A DNA stretch of 10,983 bases from JAKFWF01 sp031365375 (GTDB taxonomy: Bacteria > Pseudomonadota > Alphaproteobacteria > Rhizobiales > Hyphomicrobiaceae): positions 1 to 10,983 of the forward strand of contig JANLXZ010000223.1 in the NCBI GenBank assembly GCA_031365375.1, given 5' to 3'. This document shows, piece by piece, positions 5,299 to 10,983 of the stretch; position 1 is the first letter of the stretch; every line of letters begins with the position of its first letter. Both the position numbers and the translations under genes were made by a program. The notes beneath the pieces are model-generated. The model saw nothing but the letters and a program-made list of their open reading frames with translations. It had not been told where the DNA came from and ran no database searches.

Positions 5299-7279
5299 AT
5301 AGCTGGTTCATATTTGCGTTGGCCCGCCGTATATCGGGCGGAATTGCTTCATCCTTGATCGTTGCAATCGCGTCGGCAAGCTCCATCGTCACGTTCGCCT
5401 GACTGCCCAAACGACGCATGGCAACTTTACCCTCCTCGGCTTCCCGACGACCGACGACGAGCATTATCGGCGTTTTGGTCAGCGAGTGCTCGCGGACCTT
5501 GAGGTTGATCTTTTCATTTCGTGTATCTGCCTCCACGCGAACGCCGGCAGCTCGGAGTTGCTTCGTCACCTTCATCGCATATTCATCAGCATCCGACACG
5601 ATCGTCGCCACAACGACCTGTCGCGGCGCGAGCCACAATGGCAAGTGACCCGCATAGTTCTCCAAGAGGATGCCGAGCCAACGCTCCATCGATCCACATA
5701 TTGCGCGATGGATCATCACAGGCGTCACCTTGGAACCGTCGGCGTCGATGTAAAAGGCACCGTAGCGTTCGGGCATGTTAAAGTCGACTTGTGTGGTCCC
5801 ACACTGCCATTCGCGACCGATAGCATCGCGCAATGTGTACTCGAATTTGGGACCATAGAAGGCGCCTTCGCCGGGATTGATCCCAGTCTTGATATGACCG
5901 CCGCTGTCGGCTGCAATTTTCTCCAGAACCTGCGTCATGACGCTCTCGGCCCGATCCCACATGGCTTCGGTGCCGACCCGCTTCTCCGGCCGCGTGGACA
6001 GCTTGACGGTGAAACTTTCGAAACCGAAGTCGGCGTAGGTCGACAAGATCAAATCGTTGATCTTCAGGCACTCGGCTTCCATGTGAGCGTCAGCGCAAAA
6101 GATATGAGCGTCATCTTGGGTGAAGCCACGCACACGCATCAGCCCATGTAGCGCGCCCGACGGTTCATAGCGGTGGACGCAGCCGAACTCAGCCAGACGT
6201 ATCGGTAAGTCCCGGTAGCTTTTCAGGCCATGCTTGAAGATTTGCACGTGGCCTGGGCAGTTCATCGGCTTGATCGCGAATACGCGCTCGTCGGCCGTAT
6301 CCTCGCCTGCCGATTGCGCAGCGAACATGTTCTCCTTGTACCACCCCCAGTGACCGGAAGTTTCCCACAACGACTTGTCGAGCAGCAATGGGGCTTGAAC
6401 TTCCTGGTAGTCCTCCTTCAGACGGCGGCGCATGTAGGAGACCAACTCCTGGAACATCGTCCAGCCGTTGGGATGCCAGAACACGACACCTGGCCCTTCC
6501 TCCTGAAAATGGAAGAGATCCATTTCGCGGCCCAATTTCCGATGATCGCGCTTCTCGGCTTCCTCGACTTGGCTGAGGTGAGCCGCCAGTTCCTTCTCGT
6601 CCGCGAAGGCGACCCCGTAAACCCGCTGCAATTGCGCGCCTTGCGAGTCGCCGCGCCAATATGAGCCCGAAACCCGCGTCAGCTTAAACCCTTTGCCGAT
6701 ATGCCCCGTCGAGGTCATGTGCGGGCCCCGGCACAAATCCATCCACTCGCCTTGGGCATACATTTTCACATCTTCGCCGGCCGGGATTGCGTCGACCAAC
6801 TCGACCTTGAACAACTCGCCCTTCTCCTTGAAGAACGCCTTGGCCTGGTCGCGGCTCCACACTTGTTTGGTGAAGGGCGCATTCTTGGCGATGATTTCGG
6901 CCATGCGCTTCTCGATCTTCGGCAGGTCCTCTGGTTGAAACGGCTCGGCCTTGGCGAAATCGTAGAAGAAGCCGTTTTCAATCACTGGGCCAATCGTCAC
7001 CTGCGTTCCCGGCCAAAGTTGCTGGACAGCTTCGGCGAGAACGTGCGCGCAATCATGCCGGATCAGCCCTAGGGCTTCGGGGTCTGTGCGGGCGATAAAT
7101 CGGATTGATGCATCCGCCGTGATCGGATCGGCGAGATCGTGCAGCTCGCCATCGAGCGTCATCGCGACTGTGCGCTTGGCCAGCGAGGGCGAGATCGATT
7201 TTGCAACATCAAGTCCACTCGAGTTTATCGGCGCGGCACGCTTTGCCCCATCGGGCATGGTCAAAGTCACTTCGGACAT
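5297..7279 (-). CDS. thrS: Threonyl-tRNA synthetase
   Basis: ThrS is the cytoplasmic class II aminoacyl-tRNA synthetase that charges tRNA(Thr). The 660-residue protein shows all usual parts. An N-terminal TGS domain spans about residues 1-62. The editing domain that removes mischarged serine has HDCAH (His75, His79) and DLCRGPH (Cys183, His187). In the catalytic core, zinc-binding Cys341 is in MNCPGH and motif 2 runs from Arg370 (RYEPSG) to FTQDDAH with zinc ligand His392. His524 and motif 3, with GSMERW at 529-534, complete the core, and the anticodon-binding domain starts near 548. The ATG at 7279 is chosen because GAGAGG lies 6 bases upstream and it gives the typical MSEVTLTMPDG beginning. 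ATG 7285 and TTG 7303 are in-frame alternatives. No infC, rpmI or rplT follows, unlike in E. coli, so it appears to be a single-gene unit. Confidence 0.98.
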   Translation of the reverse strand: MSEVTLTMPDGAKRAAPINSSGLDVAKSISPSLAKRTVAMTLDGELHDLADPITADASIRFIARTDPEALGLIRHDCAHVLAEAVQQLWPGTQVTIGPVIENGFFYDFAKAEPFQPEDLPKIEKRMAEIIAKNAPFTKQVWSRDQAKAFFKEKGELFKVELVDAIPAGEDVKMYAQGEWMDLCRGPHMTSTGHIGKGFKLTRVSGSYWRGDSQGAQLQRVYGVAFADEKELAAHLSQVEEAEKRDHRKLGREMDLFHFQEEGPGVVFWHPNGWTMFQELVSYMRRRLKEDYQEVQAPLLLDKSLWETSGHWGWYKENMFAAQSAGEDTADERVFAIKPMNCPGHVQIFKHGLKSYRDLPIRLAEFGCVHRYEPSGALHGLMRVRGFTQDDAHIFCADAHMEAECLKINDLILSTYADFGFESFTVKLSTRPEKRVGTEAMWDRAESVMTQVLEKIAADSGGHIKTGINPGEGAFYGPKFEYTLRDAIGREWQCGTTQVDFNMPERYGAFYIDADGSKVTPVMIHRAICGSMERWLGILLENYAGHLPLWLAPRQVVVATIVSDADEYAMKVTKQLRAAGVRVEADTRNEKINLKVREHSLTKTPIMLVVGRREAEEGKVAMRRLGSQANVTMELADAIATIKDEAIPPDIRRANANMNQL

Positions 7280-7357
7280 GGACATCCTCTCACTCTCTGC
7301 CAACCAATGCAGGTAAGGGCTATTGCGGTTCTAGTGCCGTCGATGGACACAACGCAC

Positions 7358-7386
7358 TTCATTTGCAGCTTCGTCGGCGCTGTCAA
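7358..7386 (-). promoter_or_regulatory. thrS: Candidate sigma-70 promoter of thrS
   Basis: On the minus strand a perfect TTGACA (7386-7381) is followed after 17 bases by AATGAA (7363-7358), which matches three of six -10 positions. Transcription would begin near 7350 and leave a leader of about 70 bases before thrS. The -35 is strong and the -10 poor, which is tolerable for alphaproteobacterial housekeeping promoters. Confidence 0.35.
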
Positions 7387-7457
7387 GCCGGTGGCGCGGT
7401 GAATGAAGGCTCCAGTATGATTTTTGCCCTGATCTCGCCACGAAATAAACATGGCGA

Positions 7458-7476
7458 CCGCGCAATTGACGCGCGG
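7458..7476. promoter_or_regulatory. GC-rich inverted repeat in the thrS/TAXI intergenic region
   Basis: CCGCGC (7458-7463) and GCGCGG (7471-7476) are perfect inverted arms around AATTGAC. The arms lie between the two divergent genes and no T tract follows on either strand. An operator or mRNA hairpin is therefore more likely than a terminator. The role is unknown. Confidence 0.25.
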
Positions 7477-7540
7477 GATTAAGTTATAGAACTGCCACTG
7501 CCGCTAAGCGCGCTGATGAAGATCACTTTGCATTTGTATC

Positions 7541-7546
7541 GGGGAG
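7541..7546 (+). promoter_or_regulatory. Shine-Dalgarno GGGGAG that supports a TTG start
   Basis: GGGGAG ends 7 bases before the TTG at 7554, ideal spacing. The next in-frame ATG (7587) would remove the first half of the signal peptide, so the TTG is very likely the true start. Confidence 0.75.
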
Positions 7547-7553
7547 TTTTCGC

Positions 7554-8744
7554 TTGTTGCGAGTAACATTGAGCGTTGCGTTTTGCATGCTTGCTGCGTT
7601 TCCAGCGCACGCGCAACGCGCGGAGACAGGGCCCGCCAAACCGGTCGAAGCCGCACCACCCCGGCCCGCCGAGAAGACAATCCGGCCTCGCGCAGCGGTA
7701 AACCGCCCCTCCTCGCACATGGAAATCACGGAGCGTCTGAATCAGAACACCGTATCCATTATCTCGGGTACGCCAGCCGGAACCTATCTGGCAGTTGCCT
7801 ACGACATGTCCGCCGTACTCGACGACGCAGAAAATTTGCGCGTTCTACCGATCGCCGGCAAAGGCAGCGTCCAAAATGTACGTGACATATTACATCTGCG
7901 TGGCGTCGACATGGGCATTGTCCAGTCGGACGTGATGGGCTTTTTCAAACAAAAAGGCGAGCTCGGCGCCAACATCGACAGCCGCCTTGTCTACATCACG
8001 AAGCTCTACAATGAGGAAATGCACCTCATCGTGAACGCCAACGTGAAAGACATCAAAGAACTCGCGGGCAAAAAAGTCAGCTTCGATCTCAACAATTCGG
8101 GCACCCAGTTTTCATCGCGCATCATCTTCGATTTGCTCGGCATCAAGGTCGAGGAGGTCAACATGGGCGTGGCCGATGCCCTCGTGAAGATCAAGTCAGG
8201 GGAGATCGCGGCGGCGGCATTCGTCGCTGGCCGCCCGGCTGCGGCACTTTCCAAGCTGGCCAAGGACCCTGACATCAAGCTCCTCCCGATACCGTACACG
8301 GGTGCGCTCGAGGAAAGCAGCTATCTGCCGGCTAAACTCGACTCACAAGATTACGCTGCTCTCATTCCGGAAGGCCAGAGCGTGGAGACGATCGCGGTCG
8401 GCGCGGTACTGGCCGTCTACAATTGGCCCCGCGACACCGACCGCTACCGGCGTGTCAGTCGCTTTGTCGACGCGTTCTTCGCAAAATTCCCCGAATTGCA
8501 AAAACCTCCGCGTCACCCGAAGTGGAAAGAGGCCAATCTCGCGGCGGATCTAAAGGGTTGGAAGCGGTTCCCCGCAGCGCAAGAGTTGCTCGATAAAACT
8601 TCGACGACGACCGCGACGTCCACGCCAATCGATCCGGTGCTTGCGCGTCAACAGGCTACGCGGGCAGCGCCCGCCGACGTCGCGGAGCAGGAACGCTTGT
8701 TTCAGCAGTTTTTGGCTTGGCGCAAACAGAAAAAGGCTCCATGA
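7554..8744 (+). CDS. TAXI-family TRAP transporter solute-binding protein
   Basis: This 396-residue exported protein begins with a signal peptide (residues 1-20, cleavage after AHA). A Pro/Ala-rich low-complexity stretch follows to about residue 55, then a periplasmic binding-protein domain of the TAXI type (COG2358) at about 66-315. Family features are SIISGTPAGTYLAVAYDMS at 68-86, GSVQNVRDI at 104-112 with GVDMGIVQSDV at 117-127, LIVNANVKDIKELAGKKVSFDLNNSGT at 158-184, and AAFVAGRP at 221-228. The C-terminus continues into a Thr/Ala-rich linker and a charged, probably coiled-coil tail (about 363-396). TAXI proteins normally deliver organic acids or amino acids to a DctQM-type permease, but no permease gene is adjacent. 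It starts with TTG behind GGGGAG. It lies 52 bases upstream of the first duplicated Sel1-like gene, suggesting cotranscription. The ligand is unknown. Confidence 0.9.
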   Translation: MLRVTLSVAFCMLAAFPAHAQRAETGPAKPVEAAPPRPAEKTIRPRAAVNRPSSHMEITERLNQNTVSIISGTPAGTYLAVAYDMSAVLDDAENLRVLPIAGKGSVQNVRDILHLRGVDMGIVQSDVMGFFKQKGELGANIDSRLVYITKLYNEEMHLIVNANVKDIKELAGKKVSFDLNNSGTQFSSRIIFDLLGIKVEEVNMGVADALVKIKSGEIAAAAFVAGRPAAALSKLAKDPDIKLLPIPYTGALEESSYLPAKLDSQDYAALIPEGQSVETIAVGAVLAVYNWPRDTDRYRRVSRFVDAFFAKFPELQKPPRHPKWKEANLAADLKGWKRFPAAQELLDKTSTTTATSTPIDPVLARQQATRAAPADVAEQERLFQQFLAWRKQKKAP

Positions 8745-8780
8745 AGCCGCCAGGGGGACGGGCACAAATTCCATGTGGTT

Positions 8781-8787
8781 GGGAGGG
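8781..8787 (+). promoter_or_regulatory. Shine-Dalgarno GGGAGGG that fixes the start at 8797
   Basis: GGGAGGG is 9 bases before the ATG at 8797, which opens directly into a signal peptide. The open frame extends upstream into the TAXI gene (8641, 8773), but those starts would bury the signal peptide. Confidence 0.75.
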
Positions 8788-8796
8788 CAACATACT

Positions 8797-9660
8797 ATGA
8801 CATGGGGCGCTCGCTTCTCGCGTGTTTGCGCAATCATTTTGGCAGCCAGCATGACGGCCATTTTGTTCTCGGACGCAGCCTTCGCCCAAGAACAGAAGCC
8901 CAGGTTATCGATCGATGTAGCCGCGATCGTGCTCATCGAGCCTATGGTGGAAACGCCAATTCCTATTCAAGTCGGGCCTGCCGATGCGCTTCCACGCAAC
9001 TCCTTTTTGCGCGTGAAAGGATTGCCCGCCCAGGCTGTGTTTTCCGATGGGCATTTTGTGTCCGCAGGATCGTGGGCGCTCCCTTTGGCCGGTCTCGACG
9101 GGCTTAAGCTCACCCTACCGACATCCGCTTCGGGGCGGACCGAACTCCAACTGACACTCCTGGCGATCGATGGAGCCGTGCTTGCCGAATCGAAGATTAC
9201 ACTTGCAGTAACGGCAGCAGTTCTCGCGGCGCCGAATAGTGTGCAGCCATCCACCTCCGCCGCCCGCCCGCCAAGCAGTGCCTCACTGGGTCCACCGAGC
9301 GTCGATCTGGGCAAACCGTCGCCGCCGCGGCTAGCGACGCCGCGCACGCAACCACCAGCTGAGCCGGCCATGGCACCGGAAGATCGCGAGCGAGCTGTCA
9401 AACTCATGGGGCGAGGCGACGCTGAATTCTCCGGGGGTGATGTCGCAGCTGCGCGTCTACTCTACCAGCGAGCAGCGGATGCGGGTCTACCAGACGCCGC
9501 CATGGCCATGGGGGGAACGTTCGACCCAGCAGAGCTCGCCCGGCGGAACGTCAAAGGATTGGTGGGCGAGCCCGAGGTGGCGCGCAAATGGTACGAACGC
9601 GCGCGCGCATTGGGTGCTGCCGGAGCCGAAGATCGCCTACGCCGTGTCAGCGCGCCCTGA
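8797..9660 (+). CDS. Exported protein with conserved N-domain and Sel1/TPR-like tail (copy A)
   Basis: This 287-residue precursor has a signal peptide (residues 1-30, SDAAFA then QEQ), so it acts outside the cytoplasm. A conserved domain at about 38-146 contains IVLIEPMVET, GPADALPRNSFLRVKGLPAQ and VFSDGH, and ends in ELQLTLLAIDG and TLAVTA. Its pattern of short strands suggests a beta-rich fold; I know it only as a recurring, uncharacterised domain in rhizobia-like bacteria. A Pro/Ser/Ala-rich linker (147-192) leads to a helical Sel1/TPR-like part at 194-283, with units around GDVAAARLLYQRAADAG and GEPEVARKWYERARALG. No catalytic residues are apparent, so a scaffold or binding role is inferred. 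It lies 52 bases after the TAXI gene and is a tandem paralogue of the next gene (about 79% identical over the N-domain by eye count). Confidence 0.88.
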   Translation: MTWGARFSRVCAIILAASMTAILFSDAAFAQEQKPRLSIDVAAIVLIEPMVETPIPIQVGPADALPRNSFLRVKGLPAQAVFSDGHFVSAGSWALPLAGLDGLKLTLPTSASGRTELQLTLLAIDGAVLAESKITLAVTAAVLAAPNSVQPSTSAARPPSSASLGPPSVDLGKPSPPRLATPRTQPPAEPAMAPEDRERAVKLMGRGDAEFSGGDVAAARLLYQRAADAGLPDAAMAMGGTFDPAELARRNVKGLVGEPEVARKWYERARALGAAGAEDRLRRVSAP

Positions 9661-9823
9661 TGCTTACAGCGGGAAAGAGGAGTTCGTACCGAGTATCAAC
9701 ATCAGCCACCGGGTTTCCTTCACCTGATGGCGTTTGCGATTATAGATACGAGATAATGCAGCGAATGTGAGCGCAAGTGGTGCTTTAAATGACGGCGTCA
9801 CGGTTTGAGAAGGGGATCATATT
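9661..9823. other. Intergenic region between the duplicated genes
   Basis: These 163 bases contain no supported gene and no clear terminator. An AT-rich patch at 9731-9760 may carry a promoter for copy B, which would allow the two copies to be expressed separately. AGAAGGGGA at 9808-9816 is the ribosome binding site for copy B. Confidence 0.45.
9719..9746 (+). promoter_or_regulatory. Weak candidate promoter of copy B
   Basis: TTCACC (9719-9724, four of six -35 positions) and TATAGA (9741-9746, four of six -10 positions) are 16 bases apart in an AT-rich patch. GATAAT at 9752-9757 is an alternative -10 without a good -35. Either would start transcription 65 to 75 bases before the copy B start codon. 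Confidence 0.25.
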
Positions 9824-10669
9824 ATGACATCGAGCGTAAGCTTGCTACGCGTTTGTGCGCTTGCGGGGCGTATTACTCTGGCAAACTTGCTGTTGTCTGC
9901 CCCCGTTTTTGCTCAGACTTCCAAAACTGTACCGACAATCACTGTAGCTTCCATCGTGCTCATTGAGCCCATGGTGGAGACGGCGCTGCCGATCCAGATC
10001 GGCCCTGCCGACGCATTGCCTCGCAATTGCTTTTTGCGCGTAAAGGGATTGCCGGCGCAAGCGGTGTTCTCGGACGGTCATGTCGTGTCTCCGGGCACTT
10101 GGGCACTTCCGATAATCGGGCTCAACGATTTGAAACTGACCGTGCCACTATCGACGGCGGGACGTAATGAGCTCCAACTGACGTTGCTAGCGATTGACGG
10201 CACCGTGCTTGCGGAAGGCAAAGTCACATTGGCGGTGACAGCTGGTGCGCTAGCCGCGCCCGGCGTCGCCGTGGCACCGACTGTGCGTCAACCGAGTAGT
10301 GCATCGCTAGGCGCGCCCACGCCGAGCGTGCCACCGCCCACGCCCTTACAGCGGATTGAACCGCCCGCGTCGCCGACCATGAAACCAGAAGATCGAGAGC
10401 GCGCGGTCATGTTCTTGACGCGAGCGAATTCCATTCTTGCAGCTGGCGACGTTGCATCGGCCAGACAACTCTTTCAGAAGGCGGCAGATGCGGGGCTGGC
10501 CGAGGCTGCAATCGCCATGGGTGCGACTTTCGACCCGGTCGAGCTTGGCCGGCTTGGCGTAAGGGGCTTGAAGGGCGATCCCGAGACAGCTCGCAAGTGG
10601 TATGAGCGTGCGCGGACGCTGGGCGCCCCGGGTGCAGAAGAGCGGCTGCGACGGGTCAGCTCGCCTTGA
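9824..10669 (+). CDS. Exported protein with conserved N-domain and Sel1/TPR-like tail (copy B)
   Basis: This 281-residue precursor is a paralogue of the preceding gene. The signal peptide covers residues 1-30 (LSAPVFA then QTS). The conserved domain (38-146) keeps IVLIEPMVET, GPADALPRNCFLRVKGLPAQ and VFSDGH almost unchanged. The linker (147-185) is rich in Pro, Ser and Ala. The Sel1/TPR-like tail (187-277) has units at GDVASARQLFQKAADAG and GDPETARKWYERARTLG. Copy B has a cysteine (Cys69) where copy A has a serine, unpaired in the mature protein as far as can be seen. AGAAGGGGA at 9808-9816 sits 7 bases before the ATG. The N-domain is much better conserved than the linker, so purifying selection seems to act on that domain. 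The function is unknown; the neighbouring solute-binding protein suggests a shared envelope role. Confidence 0.88.
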   Translation: MTSSVSLLRVCALAGRITLANLLLSAPVFAQTSKTVPTITVASIVLIEPMVETALPIQIGPADALPRNCFLRVKGLPAQAVFSDGHVVSPGTWALPIIGLNDLKLTVPLSTAGRNELQLTLLAIDGTVLAEGKVTLAVTAGALAAPGVAVAPTVRQPSSASLGAPTPSVPPPTPLQRIEPPASPTMKPEDRERAVMFLTRANSILAAGDVASARQLFQKAADAGLAEAAIAMGATFDPVELGRLGVRGLKGDPETARKWYERARTLGAPGAEERLRRVSSP

Positions 10670-10821
10670 TCATAAAGTACGACGATGATCAGTCGCGAGA
10701 CCTTTGCTAGGTTTCTGGCGGCTGGCGCATTTTAGTCGCTGATTTTACCGCCCTGATCGTGCCGCATTGAAGGGGTGACGTGTTCTCGAAGAAATTGCGA
10801 CATCGGGGGTTGGGGGACACC
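10670..10821. other. Region after copy B
   Basis: No recognisable gene lies here. GAGACCT (10697-10703) and AGGTTTC (10709-10715) form a seven-pair stem with one G-U and a five-base loop, but no T tract follows, so it is at best a weak processing or termination structure. A GTG at 10780 with GAAGGGG 4 bases upstream could extend the next ORF by 14 basic residues. Confidence 0.35.
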
Positions 10822-10974
10822 ATGAGTAAAGTGCAAGTTTCGCGCCTGGTGTGGACCTATCCGGTGCTGGGGTCACCGAGGTCTTTCGCACAAGTGGCGC
10901 AACAAGGCGCGGCGCCTAGCGCCCTTGCGCAAGTGGCTTTGGAGGCGGCGGACAAGTTTGAGATGGAGGATTGA
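10822..10974 (+). CDS. Possible small protein of unknown function at right edge
   Basis: The frame encodes 50 residues from the ATG at 10822, preceded by GGGGGA 4 bases upstream, or 64 residues from a GTG at 10780. There is no signal peptide. The C-terminal half is Ala/Gln-rich, with AQVA occurring twice and an acidic end (EAADKFEMED), and would form an amphipathic helix. GC at third positions is high as in real genes here, which is the main support besides the ribosome binding sites. GGAGG at 10965-10969 followed 7 bases later by TTG at 10977 suggests that another gene may begin at the very edge, which would make this a short leader-like or coupled gene. I do not recognise the family and it may not be coding. 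Confidence 0.35.
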   Translation: MSKVQVSRLVWTYPVLGSPRSFAQVAQQGAAPSALAQVALEAADKFEMED

Positions 10975-10983
10975 GGTTGATAC

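Larger units (their letters stand above)
7280..7553. other. Divergent intergenic region between thrS and the TAXI gene
   Basis: This 274-base stretch separates two divergent genes and contains no supported coding sequence. It holds a candidate thrS promoter (7358-7386), a GC-rich hairpin (7458-7476) and the ribosome binding site of the TAXI gene (7541-7546). No T-box element is seen or expected in this group. For the plus strand, TTGACG at 7466-7471 and TATAGA at 7485-7490 are only 13 bases apart, too close for a normal sigma-70 promoter. Confidence 0.5.
8797..10669 (+). repeat. Tandem gene duplication (copies A and B)
   Basis: The genes at 8797-9660 and 9824-10669 align from start to stop. 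Both signal peptides end in FAQ at residues 29-31, and the N-domains then run colinearly without gaps to about residue 146. The linkers diverge and differ in length, and the tails align again. The ribosome binding regions also match in part (CATACTATGAC before copy A, CATATTATGAC before copy B), so the duplicated unit included the translation signal. Many third-position differences show that the duplication is not recent. Confidence 0.9.

Noticed and set aside
5486..6151. Plus-strand open frame of 221 codons inside thrS
   Set aside because: It lies fully antisense to conserved thrS catalytic and anticodon-binding segments and has no domain signal.
7466..7490. Promoter TTGACG with TATAGA for the TAXI gene
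   Set aside because: The spacer is only 13 bases, too short for sigma-70 recognition.
8741..8800. ATGA overlap at the TAXI stop as the start of a coupled gene
   Set aside because: The frame closes after 19 codons at the TGA 8798-8800; the signal-peptide start at 8797 with GGGAGGG is far better.
10697..10715. Terminator hairpin after copy B
   Set aside because: The seven-pair stem includes a G-U pair and is not followed by a T tract.

Overview
The window looks like chromosomal DNA of an alphaproteobacterium, most likely a Hyphomicrobiales (Rhizobiales) relative. The reasons are a moderately GC-rich base composition, an HWE-family sensor kinase with stacked PAS domains, a TAXI-type TRAP solute-binding protein, and small secreted proteins of rhizobial style. 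This assignment is inference from gene content. No rRNA, tRNA, CRISPR array, insertion sequence or prophage gene was seen.

Left part (1-4871): queuosine metabolism interrupted by a sensor kinase. queC (preQ0 synthase) is followed by a small overlapping gene for an 82-residue helical-repeat protein. A large five-PAS HWE histidine kinase lies convergent to these on the minus strand. Divergent from the kinase is a two-gene unit: a YhhQ/VUT-family queuosine-precursor transporter and queF (preQ0 reductase). QueC makes preQ0, the transporter may import preQ0/preQ1, and QueF reduces preQ0 to preQ1 for insertion into tRNA. The leader just before the transporter can be drawn as an H-type pseudoknot with an A-rich tail that would pair with the Shine-Dalgarno sequence. 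This resembles a preQ1-I riboswitch in layout but not in its diagnostic bases.

Middle part (4872-7553): a small exported Trp/Arg/His-rich protein with a strong ribosome binding site and a clear intrinsic terminator, convergent with thrS (threonyl-tRNA synthetase, minus strand). A 274-bp divergent intergenic region separates thrS from the next gene.

Right part (7554-10983): three co-directional genes for exported proteins. The first is a TAXI-family solute-binding protein without its membrane subunits in view. The next two are tandemly duplicated secreted proteins with a conserved N-terminal domain of unknown function, a Pro/Ala/Ser-rich linker and a C-terminal Sel1/TPR-like segment. A short weakly supported ORF follows at the right edge. 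This envelope cluster and the transporter leader are the parts most likely to hold something undescribed.
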